From Glutamicibacter sp. JL.03c (GTDB taxonomy: Bacteria; Actinomycetota; Actinomycetes; Actinomycetales; Micrococcaceae), in the NCBI RefSeq assembly GCF_025854375.1, contig NZ_CP107575.1:2170001-2234000 (forward strand): a DNA stretch of 64,000 nt, written 5' to 3'. Below the pieces are notes generated by a model. That model searched no databases. It was given only the letters and a program-made list of their open reading frames with translations, and was not told the DNA's origin. This document shows, one piece after another, positions 1 through 6,526 of the stretch; the first letter of the stretch is position 1, and each line of letters opens with the position of its first letter. A program made the translations under genes and the position numbers.

Positions 1-733
1 TAAGTTCCGAGTCTTGGAAGATCGGGCGACCGTCTTCAGAGACCTCACGCTCGCTCTTTGCGGGCTTCACTTCGCCTTCCTTCGATTCCTGGGAAGATTC
101 AGTCTTATTCTCGGCATCGTTTGAGGTCTTGCCCACAGTAGTCTTCGGGGTCGACGACTTTTCGGTATCAGCCTTCTGCTGGGTGCCCTCGCCTTCGCTG
201 ACGCTATCACCGGGCAATGGCAGGGTTCCGTATTCCTGCTTGCTGTCCTTGGCCTTGACAGCGTCTTCGGCTTCCTGGGTCACCTTGCCGTCGGAAAGGC
301 TGATCAAGCCAGGAGCACCGGGGGAAACCAGGCCAAGATCCTTGGCTTTGGCAGCCAGCGCCTGGGGGGCAGCCAATGACTGTGCCTCCTTGAGCAAAGA
401 CTGGTTCTCCTGGGACAGCGCGCGTTCCTGATTGCGCAGCGAAACGATGTCGTACTGGCGCTGGGCGACCGACGTGTTGAGCAGTACCAGGGTCACGATG
501 ACGCTGAAGGCCAGCAGTACCAGGATCGCCGACATGGTGACCATGGAGCGGCGGTTTGTTGCCTTGATCCGAGGGACCAAGGACAGGGTTACTCGCTGGC
601 GGGATTCGCCTTTGGGCAGTTCGCTGGCAAGCACGGGCTCGGGGCGCAAGGCTCGTGCAGCGCTGCCGTCGACAACTGGCTGGTTGTTCACGGCTGCAAT
701 CTTCTGCACGCGGCGCGGGGCTCGTTGGCTCAT
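1..733 (-). CDS. FtsL-like cell division membrane protein (3' part beyond window)
   Basis: An open frame starts at an ATG at 733, one base past the rsmH stop codon, and stays open to the window edge, giving about 244 visible residues. It has a basic N-terminus, one hydrophobic segment at about residues 64-86, then a heptad-like stretch (about 90-130) and a long Ser/Glu/Lys/Thr-rich acidic tail. Size, topology and position directly after rsmH match actinobacterial FtsL-type septum proteins (Rv2164c position), which form a complex with FtsB/FtsQ and act at the divisome. In known clusters ftsI follows, which would lie beyond the edge here. Sequence identity of FtsL proteins is low, so the name rests on topology and context. 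The long disordered tail is typical of actinobacterial versions. The C-terminus is not seen. Confidence 0.75.
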   Translation of the reverse strand, partial: MSQRAPRRVQKIAAVNNQPVVDGSAARALRPEPVLASELPKGESRQRVTLSLVPRIKATNRRSMVTMSAILVLLAFSVIVTLVLLNTSVAQRQYDIVSLRNQERALSQENQSLLKEAQSLAAPQALAAKAKDLGLVSPGAPGLISLSDGKVTQEAEDAVKAKDSKQEYGTLPLPGDSVSEGEGTQQKADTEKSSTPKTTVGKTSNDAENKTESSQESKEGEVKPAKSEREVSEDGRPIFQDSEL

Positions 734-734
734 C

Positions 735-1727
735 CTAGCTCCTCTTCAACACTCGCTCCACAGCTCGCAAACGAGCTGAGGCTGCACGGGAATTTTCGGC
801 AATTTCCTGTTCGCTTGGCTTTTCAGTGCCCTTGGTCAGGACCTTGTATTCAGCCTTATGTTCTTCCAGCTCCACTGGGAATCCCGGAGGTGCCGAAGAG
901 GTTGCACCCTGCACGAAGTGCCTCTTGGTGATCTTGTCTTCCAAAGAGTGGTAGCTCATGACGACGACCCGACCACCGACGTTCAAAGCCCCCATGGCCG
1001 CAGGAATCGCGCGCTCAAGCACGTCGAGTTCCTCGTTGACCGCAATGCGCAGGGCCTGGAAGGTGCGTTTTGCTGGGTGGCCGCCATTTCGAGCGGCTGC
1101 CGCTGGGACTACACGTCGAATAATTTCCACCAGTCCTGCGGTGGTCGTGATTCGTTCTTGTGCTCGGGCTTCGACGATGGCGGTTGAGATTCGTCCTGCG
1201 AACTTTTCTTCGCCCCATTGGCGGATGATCCGCAACAAGTCGTCGCGCTCCAGGTCATTGACCAGATCTTCGGCGGTTGGACCCACTGAAGTGTCCATGC
1301 GCATGTCCAATGGAGCGTCGTAGGAATATGCGAATCCACGTTCTCTCTCGTCAAGCTGCAAGGACGAGACACCGAGGTCGAACAGCACTCCGTCGACACC
1401 GGGGAATCCGAGGTCTTCAACTACATCGGCGATTTCGTCGTAGACAGCGTGAACCAAATCGATGCGTTCCTCGAATGGCTCCAGGCGTGCGCCGGCAAGC
1501 TCATGAGCTTGTTCGTCGCGATCGAGGCCGATGAGGTGAAGGTTGTCGAAACGCTGAAGAATGGCTTCTGAGTGTCCGCCCATTCCAAGGGTGCAGTCCA
1601 CCACGATTGCCCGACGGCCTTCAGCATTTGCACGCTCGATACCTGGTGCGAGGAGATTGACGCAACGGTCCAGAAGTACTGGAACGTGGCGTTCGGATGC
1701 TGGTCGCTGGGAATCCTGATTTGGCAC
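735..1727 (-). CDS. rsmH: 16S rRNA (cytosine1402-N4)-methyltransferase RsmH
   Basis: RsmH (MraW) methylates N4 of C1402 in the 16S rRNA P-site using S-adenosylmethionine. Seen directly: an AdoMet-binding loop [14 protein letters not shown], the conserved block [18 protein letters not shown], the PLDMRMD motif, [12 protein letters not shown], and [11 protein letters not shown] near the C-terminus. These are all family hallmarks in the usual order. The start is taken as GTG at 1727 because a strong Shine-Dalgarno (GAAAGGGGGC, 1731-1740) sits five bases upstream; it yields 330 residues, the normal length. A longer frame opens at a TTG at 1778 but lacks such a site. It lies in the leftward mraZ-rsmH-ftsL cluster and is probably cotranscribed with mraZ 171 bp upstream. 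Confidence 0.97.
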   Translation of the reverse strand: MPNQDSQRPASERHVPVLLDRCVNLLAPGIERANAEGRRAIVVDCTLGMGGHSEAILQRFDNLHLIGLDRDEQAHELAGARLEPFEERIDLVHAVYDEIADVVEDLGFPGVDGVLFDLGVSSLQLDERERGFAYSYDAPLDMRMDTSVGPTAEDLVNDLERDDLLRIIRQWGEEKFAGRISTAIVEARAQERITTTAGLVEIIRRVVPAAAARNGGHPAKRTFQALRIAVNEELDVLERAIPAAMGALNVGGRVVVMSYHSLEDKITKRHFVQGATSSAPPGFPVELEEHKAEYKVLTKGTEKPSEQEIAENSRAASARLRAVERVLKRS

Positions 1728-1898
1728 TGCGCCCCCTTTCGCTGTTCGATCTGTTGTTGAGATCAGATCCCCCTCCAACCAAGAGGTGGTCCGCCCTCTG
1801 GCTCCGGGGAAGTGAAGCCAGATGATGTTCCCCGCTAGGTGGCTGGAGATCTCATCCCAACATCATGTGTTTTCGGTTTAAACCTCGGTCTGACGACC

Positions 1899-2312
1899 TC
1901 AGTCCTCATCAGTATCTGAGAAAACGTCCTCTTGTTCGTCCAAATACTGCTGCCAAGCGTCCGTGTCCCAGATTTCGATGCGATTACCTGCACCAATGAC
2001 TGTCACTTCACGGTCAAGGCCCCCGTAAGTGCGAAGCACCTGCGGGATCGTGACGCGCCCTTGCTTGTCTGGCACTTCATCCGAGGCCCCCGAGAGGAAC
2101 ACACGTGCATAGTCGCGTGCTCGTCGTGAGGTCAAAGATGCCTGGGCTAGCTGTTCATGCTGCTTTTCGAACTCCCGCTGGCTGAAAACGTAAATACAAC
2201 GTTCCTGACCGCGAGTGAGCACCAGGCCGTAGGACAACTCGTCACGATATTTAGCAGGAAGAATCAGGCGGCCCTTCTCGTCGAGTTTCGGCGTGTACGT
2301 TCCCAGGAACAT
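1899..2312 (-). CDS. mraZ: Division/cell wall cluster transcriptional repressor MraZ
   Basis: MraZ is an AbrB-like, double SpoVT-fold DNA-binding protein that represses its own division and cell wall (dcw) operon. The protein begins [19 protein letters not shown], the classic first MraZ repeat, and a second repeat with [13 protein letters not shown] follows at about residues 80-120. The start at 2312 is preceded by GGAAAGG about seven bases upstream; the frame is open further upstream, but the added 23 residues are not MraZ-like and are preceded by the operator. Length is 137 residues, with an acidic C-terminal extension ending in repeated Asp/Glu. An operator of five boxes lies immediately upstream (see 2344-2389), which fits autoregulation. 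Confidence 0.97.
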   Translation of the reverse strand: MFLGTYTPKLDEKGRLILPAKYRDELSYGLVLTRGQERCIYVFSQREFEKQHEQLAQASLTSRRARDYARVFLSGASDEVPDKQGRVTIPQVLRTYGGLDREVTVIGAGNRIEIWDTDAWQQYLDEQEDVFSDTDED

Positions 2313-2343
2313 GCACACCGCCTTTCCGCGAAGTGGCCGGAAG

Positions 2344-2389
2344 CCCCACTCTTCTCTACTTGCCTCCACTTTACTCCACAACCCCCCAC
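2344..2389 (-). promoter_or_regulatory. MraZ operator: five boxes at exact 10-bp period
   Basis: Read on the minus strand, hexamers GTGGGG, GTGGAG, GTGGAG, GTAGAG and GTGGGG occupy 2389-2384, 2379-2374, 2369-2364, 2359-2354 and 2349-2344, spaced exactly 10 bp apart, ending 31 bp before the mraZ start. MraZ proteins are known to bind several TGGGN-type direct repeats separated by five bases, on one face of the helix. This array is a longer version of that arrangement. Binding is inferred, not shown. Confidence 0.88.
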
Positions 2390-2395
2390 TGTCAA
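2368..2395 (-). promoter_or_regulatory. Candidate mraZ promoter, overlapped by the operator
   Basis: On the minus strand a perfect -35 TTGACA (2395-2390) is followed after 16 bp by TAAAGT (2373-2368), a reasonable -10. The -35 abuts the first MraZ box and the -10 overlaps boxes 2 and 3, so bound MraZ would block RNA polymerase. The -10 is imperfect, so the transcription start is a prediction. Confidence 0.6.
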
Positions 2396-2399
2396 TGCG

Positions 2400-2811
2400 A
2401 TTTCATGGGTTTGGCGAGGGTCTGGAGTTAAAAATTGGCTAAATTTAGCGGTTTCTTGCGCCAGGTTCTGGTGGAGGGAACGTGTGGGGCTTGCCAGGCA
2501 AGGGGCATTACTTCATAGATTCTTGAGCCAAATATGGCGGATTTTCGGTAAATCTGGCTGCTGTGGTGGAAAGTGGAGGGCTTCGGGGAGGAAAATGGGG
2601 GCGCGGCCAATTACCCCGTGGAGGTCGAAACTTGGAATCTCCCGAGAATCTGACAACGAGCCCCGAGGCGTGTCGCGCGCTATCGAATAAGAACAGGGGA
2701 AGGTGGCTAGCAGGCACTTCAATATGCGCCGGAATTGATGCCGGCTTCGTGGGCAACGGACGCCCCGAAGGTCCATCATCCGTCGAAACGCGCAGTACCT
2801 GCTGGGCACAC
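2400..2811. other. Intergenic stretch without recognisable gene
   Basis: About 410 bp between the mraZ promoter and the terminator of the DUF3040 gene. Short overlapping frames occur on both strands, but none has a ribosome-binding site plus a recognisable protein. The plus strand around 2560-2610 is strikingly purine-rich (many GTGG and GGGG runs). I see no RNA gene or repeat with confidence. Confidence 0.5.
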
Positions 2812-2842
2812 AAAAAGAGGTGCAACCCTAGGGCTACACCTC
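2812..2842 (-). terminator. Rho-independent terminator after the DUF3040 gene
   Basis: Minus strand: a GAGGTG...CACCTC stem (2842-2817) extended inward by CCCTAGGG-type pairing and followed by TTTTT at 2816-2812. It lies 19 bp past the stop codon of the DUF3040 gene. Confidence 0.85.
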
Positions 2843-2860
2843 AATGTCTATACGTGTCGT

Positions 2861-3244
2861 TCAGCTGTCGGACTGATCCCGCTTGCGCTGATTCCAACGC
2901 TCTTCGAGGCTCGACATGAACTGTGAATTATTCTTCGTTGCGGACTTCGGCCCACTGCCACCAGGGCGACCGACCTTTCCGCTAGCGGATTTGGTCAGGG
3001 CTAACAGGACGCCACCAAACATCACTGCGAATCCAATAACGCCAAGAATGATGACATGCTGCGAGATGCCGAAGATCAGGCCAGCTAGGCCAACGATGAC
3101 CAGCAAAATGCCCAGCGCAATGTTTCGCGTAGAGAGGCGCCCCGCATTGGCCGGCCCCTTCATGCTAGAGGCGAAGCGACGGTCTTCATGCAACTGCTTT
3201 TCAAGCTGCTCCAACAAACGCTGCTCGTGTTCCGATAGCGGCAT
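2861..3244 (-). CDS. DUF3040 family two-helix membrane protein
   Basis: Small inner-membrane protein of unknown function, common in actinobacteria near the division cluster (Rv2169c position). The N-terminus MPLSEHEQRLLEQLEKQL is the family signature, an acidic amphipathic helix. Two hydrophobic segments follow at about residues 43-60 and 65-85, then a Lys/Ser/Gly-rich tail. The start at 3244 is chosen because GGAAGGAG lies seven bases upstream and the signature begins there; a longer frame reaches 3298. Length is 127 residues. It is monocistronic, with its own terminator. No catalytic motif is visible, so no function is assigned. Confidence 0.9.
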   Translation of the reverse strand: MPLSEHEQRLLEQLEKQLHEDRRFASSMKGPANAGRLSTRNIALGILLVIVGLAGLIFGISQHVIILGVIGFAVMFGGVLLALTKSASGKVGRPGGSGPKSATKNNSQFMSSLEERWNQRKRDQSDS

Positions 3245-3426
3245 CGTCTTCTCCTTCCAATGGCAAACTCGACGGTCGTTTACCGTCCTTAGGTTCAACG
3301 CCGAGTCAGAGGAAAAAGTTCCCCGATTCTTATGAGCCTTATTACTAGGATAGTCTCATTTGAGCCCAGCCTGCCAGTTGATCTTTACCACTGGTCTCAT
3401 ATACTCACCTAGCTCACAGAATACTT

Positions 3427-4593
3427 TTAATCCGGCGGTCGCAAAAAACGAGCGGGAGTCACCAAAGATTGCGGAAACTTCTGTCCGATCAGGTCAGCCA
3501 CTCGTTCTGCCTCCCGCACTTTCTCGTCCTTAGGATCAAGGCTTAGCTGAAGCCCAAAATCAGGATCTTCTAGACGTTCAGCACGTACCCCAATCAAGCG
3601 GACGGGCTGCGTTAACGGCAGCAACTTCCTCAAGAGCAACACGGAAGCTTCGCTAATTGTTGCCGATGAGTCCGCTGCGGCGCCCAACGCTTTCGAACGC
3701 GTGACGCCTGTGAAATCCCGATATTTGATCTTCAGGCCGACACCCCCAGCGGCCTTGCCATGATCCCGCAAACGCCTTGCAACTCTATGACTGAGTCGAA
3801 TCAATTCGCTCTCGAGTACTTGGACATCTGAAACGTCCTCGGCGAACGTATGCTCTGCGGAAATGCTTTTTTCATCTCGCGTCACCTGCACCGGACGATC
3901 ATCGATTCCTTGAGATAGCAGATGCAAGGAACGGCCATGCTCGCCCATTCGTGCCACCAGCCTCGATTCAGGTTCCCGGGACAACTGTCCTACAGTCTCG
4001 ATCCCCAGCGCGCGCAGCTGCTCTCCAGTACGCTTGCCAACGCCCCACATCTTTGAAACCGGAAGCTCTTCGAGAAACTCGCCAGTTCGCTCTGGCGCAA
4101 TCACGGCCATTCCGTCCGGCTTGGCATACGTAGATGCAAGCTTGGCGATGAATTTGTTCTTCGCGATACCTACACTAGCCGGCAATCCCATCTGCGTACG
4201 TATGTGCTCGCGAATCCCTTGTCCTATTTCGACAGGGCCACCTAGCCTGCGCATGCTGCCTGTCACGTCCAGAAATGCCTCGTCCACGCTTACCTGTTCG
4301 ACCAACGGAGTGATCGTACGGAAGTAAGCCATGATTTCTTCTGATGCCTTCGCATATTTGTCGTGGCTCGGCGCCACAATCGTTGCCTCAGGCATCAGCG
4401 GCATCGCCTGGCTCATTGGCATCGCGGAATGAATGCCCCTGGCACGGCAATCATAGGACGCTGAGAGCACGACGCTCCTACCGCCCGGATGCCCGACAAT
4501 AACAGGCATGTTGACCAGTTCCGGGCGATCGCGCAACTCGACGGAGACAAAAAAGGCGTCCATGTCCACATGCAGCACTGCGCGTTGCACCAT
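3427..4593 (-). CDS. dinB: DNA polymerase IV (Y-family translesion polymerase)
   Basis: DinB copies damaged template DNA with low fidelity. The catalytic palm motifs are visible: HVDMDAFFVSVE near the N-terminus (metal-binding Asp), SVDEAFLDVTG at about residue 105 (second acidic pair), and GIAKNKFIAKLAS just after. A helix-hairpin-helix region (MWGVGKRTGEQLRALGI) and the little-finger domain follow. The start at 4593 has GGAGGGG five bases upstream and gives 388 residues; the frame extends to 4665, but that would run through the promoter and LexA box. No beta-clamp motif is certain by eye at the C-terminus, which ends in FLRPPD. It is a single-gene unit with an SOS-type promoter directly upstream. 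Confidence 0.96.
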   Translation of the reverse strand: MVQRAVLHVDMDAFFVSVELRDRPELVNMPVIVGHPGGRSVVLSASYDCRARGIHSAMPMSQAMPLMPEATIVAPSHDKYAKASEEIMAYFRTITPLVEQVSVDEAFLDVTGSMRRLGGPVEIGQGIREHIRTQMGLPASVGIAKNKFIAKLASTYAKPDGMAVIAPERTGEFLEELPVSKMWGVGKRTGEQLRALGIETVGQLSREPESRLVARMGEHGRSLHLLSQGIDDRPVQVTRDEKSISAEHTFAEDVSDVQVLESELIRLSHRVARRLRDHGKAAGGVGLKIKYRDFTGVTRSKALGAAADSSATISEASVLLLRKLLPLTQPVRLIGVRAERLEDPDFGLQLSLDPKDEKVREAERVADLIGQKFPQSLVTPARFLRPPD

Positions 4594-4634
4594 TTGCCCC
4601 TCCTGAACCAAAAAATCGGACAACACAACCATAC

Positions 4635-4650
4635 TCGAATATATATTCGG
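4635..4650. promoter_or_regulatory. LexA (SOS) box of dinB
   Basis: TCGAATATATATTCGG matches the actinobacterial/Bacillus-type SOS box TCGAAC-N4-GTTCGA in half-site spacing (16 bp, near-perfect dyad). It overlaps the predicted -10 of dinB and ends 42 bp upstream of its start codon, the usual place for LexA repression. Confidence 0.8.
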
Positions 4651-4665
4651 TTTTCTCCCTGTCAA
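4638..4665 (-). promoter_or_regulatory. Candidate dinB promoter
   Basis: Minus strand TTGACA (4665-4660), a 16-bp spacer and TATATT (4643-4638). Both hexamers are near consensus for the housekeeping sigma factor, and the -10 lies inside the LexA box. Confidence 0.75.
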
Positions 4666-4752
4666 TCATCAGAACAACGCGGATCATGTTGCCCTCGAAT
4701 CACCGGTAGAGTTGTAATCAACGAGCCGTAGTTACCAACGAAATGATTTTGC

Positions 4753-5859
4753 ATGTCGCTGCCTAATTCTTTGCCATCCTTCGAGGCCGAGGCCTCCCAG
4801 TTGAGTCAAACGTACACCGCCGAAGTCGCGCGGTTGCTTGAAGAATTCTTGGTCGCCAAAACCGCAGAAGTTGGACAAATAACCGCCAGTGCAGTTGAAA
4901 TCGTCAATGCGATCACATCCTTGACCAAGGGAGGAAAGCGATTGCGTCCCCTCTTTGCATTCTGGGGATACCTAGGTGCCGGCGGCGACAAGGACTCTAC
5001 CGATATCGTGCGACTCGGCGTAGCCCTTGAGCTATTCCAGGCGGCCGCTTTGATTCACGATGACATCATCGACAACTCCGACACGCGCCGTGGACAGCCG
5101 AGCGTCCACAAGCGTTTTGAGTCCCAGCACCACGAACTGGGATTGGCGGGAAGCGCAGCAGCCTACGGTAGCGCAAGTGCGATTTTGGCCGGCGACCTTT
5201 GCCTCTCCTTAAGCGAAGAAGCTTTCTCCGAAATTGAGCATCTCCCCAGGGAAGCTCGCATCATTTTCAATCAGATGCGCACCCAAGTCATGGCGGGCCA
5301 GTACTTGGATGTCCTCGAAGAATCCGCAGGACCCTCCTACGATCCACGCGAAGCAGTAAAGCGTGCGCGAACCATTGTGCGGTTCAAGTCCGCTAAGTAC
5401 TCGACTGAAAATCCATTCTTGCTCGGCGGTGCACTAGCCAGCGCGGACGAAGAGTTGCTAAAGAGCTACTCGGCCTTTGCCTTGCCCCTCGGCGAGGCGT
5501 TCCAGCTTCGCGACGATGTCCTCGGAGTTTTTGGTGATGCCGAAATCACTGGCAAGCCAACTGGCGGGGATCTGCTGGAAGGCAAACGGACTGAACTCAT
5601 TGCCCATGCCCTGTTGTTATCGGCCGAAGAAGAGCGCGAGTTCATCCAGACGCGGCTTGGCGCGAGCGACATGACGGCTATGGAAGTAGATCGCCTGAGC
5701 ACCATCCTTCGGGACAGCGGTGCACTCGAGGCTACAGAGCACAGTATTAGTGAACTCACCGAGCAATCTCGGCAGGCCTTAGAAAAATTATCGATTAGCC
5801 CACGCGCCGTTGCGGGCCTTCAACAGCTCAGCGACGCGGTGACCAAGCGATCCAAGTAA
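4753..5859 (+). CDS. Polyprenyl (geranylgeranyl-type) diphosphate synthase
   Basis: An all-trans isoprenyl diphosphate synthase that condenses isopentenyl diphosphate with an allylic primer. Seen: GKRLRP substrate-binding loop at about residue 60, the first aspartate-rich motif DDIID followed by TRRGQPSVH at about residue 100, and a degenerate second motif QLRDDVLGVFGD at about 250. At 368 residues it is slightly longer than average. Product chain length cannot be read reliably. The position next to an Rv2175c homologue matches idsA2 (Rv2173) of mycobacteria. No strong Shine-Dalgarno precedes the ATG at 4753, so translation may be leaderless or weak. It ends at a strong terminator shared with the convergent gene. 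Confidence 0.93.
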   Translation: MSLPNSLPSFEAEASQLSQTYTAEVARLLEEFLVAKTAEVGQITASAVEIVNAITSLTKGGKRLRPLFAFWGYLGAGGDKDSTDIVRLGVALELFQAAALIHDDIIDNSDTRRGQPSVHKRFESQHHELGLAGSAAAYGSASAILAGDLCLSLSEEAFSEIEHLPREARIIFNQMRTQVMAGQYLDVLEESAGPSYDPREAVKRARTIVRFKSAKYSTENPFLLGGALASADEELLKSYSAFALPLGEAFQLRDDVLGVFGDAEITGKPTGGDLLEGKRTELIAHALLLSAEEEREFIQTRLGASDMTAMEVDRLSTILRDSGALEATEHSISELTEQSRQALEKLSISPRAVAGLQQLSDAVTKRSK

Positions 5860-5883
5860 CAGCAAGAGACATCAATTCATAAC

Positions 5884-5931
5884 AAAAGGTCTCACCCATC
5901 CGAATTCGCTTCGGTTGGGTGAGACCTTTTT
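5884..5931. terminator. Bidirectional terminator between convergent genes
   Basis: A long hairpin with a 15-bp outer stem (AAAAGGTCTCACCCA pairing with its complement) plus an inner CCGAA/TTCGG stem, with T-runs on the exit side of both strands. It separates the polyprenyl synthase gene from the Rv2175c-like gene. Confidence 0.92.
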
Positions 5932-5965
5932 GCCTTTCTAGCAACAGCTAATAAGACGAATGGGC

Positions 5966-6322
5966 CTACCAGGCCAGTGCCTGTGCTCGCCTTCTAATTT
6001 CAGTTTTGCGTCCTGAGCGCAACGCGTTCATCGGCGTACCCGGCAGGGATTCATCCTCGGTAAAAAGCCATGAAATTGACTCCTCGTCGGAGTAGCCAGC
6101 ATCCAGCAGCACCGACAGGGTTCCCTTCAAGCTTTCAACAACGGAGCCATCTTGGAGAAAATCAGCTGGGATGGAACGGATATTCCGTTCTCCGATTCGC
6201 ACCGAGATAATTGCGCGCTCATCGAGTAGGCGATGCACACGGCGAATATCTACTTCTAGTTCTTCCGCCACATCAGGCAGGGTCAGCCACTGGCCGACGA
6301 GTTCTACGAATTCCTTCACCAC
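5966..6322 (-). CDS. Rv2175c family winged-helix DNA-binding protein
   Basis: A small DNA-binding protein of the family represented by Rv2175c, in M. tuberculosis a substrate of kinase PknL. The N-terminal half has a helix-turn-helix (LTLPDVAEELEVDIRRVHRLL). The C-terminal half carries the conserved WLFTEDESL...RRRAQALAW pattern that ends the family. Length is 118 residues. The start is forced: a TGA stop lies immediately before the GTG at 6322, so the N-terminal tail that bears the phospho-acceptor threonine in the mycobacterial protein is absent. Only a weak ribosome-binding site is seen. It converges on the polyprenyl synthase gene and diverges from the LysM transglycosylase gene. Confidence 0.9.
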   Translation of the reverse strand: MVKEFVELVGQWLTLPDVAEELEVDIRRVHRLLDERAIISVRIGERNIRSIPADFLQDGSVVESLKGTLSVLLDAGYSDEESISWLFTEDESLPGTPMNALRSGRKTEIRRRAQALAW

Positions 6323-6526
6323 TCAAGGTTCCCACAAATTCGCAAACTCCGCAGAAACTTTGGGAAAACTCGCCACAGCAGTTTCCATGCGCCACAGGAG
6401 TAGTGTAAATTTCCTTGTATCACTTTGATAACAATTGCATCACAGACAACACTAGGAACGTAAGCCGCTAGGGTTACCAGTGCCGCAATGCCCGTTATTT
6501 TCACCGTATATATGAGGATCGACTCC

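Noticed and set aside
2157-2690. A plus-strand frame across mraZ and its promoter
   Set aside because: It overlaps mraZ, the operator and non-coding DNA without conservation or initiation signal.
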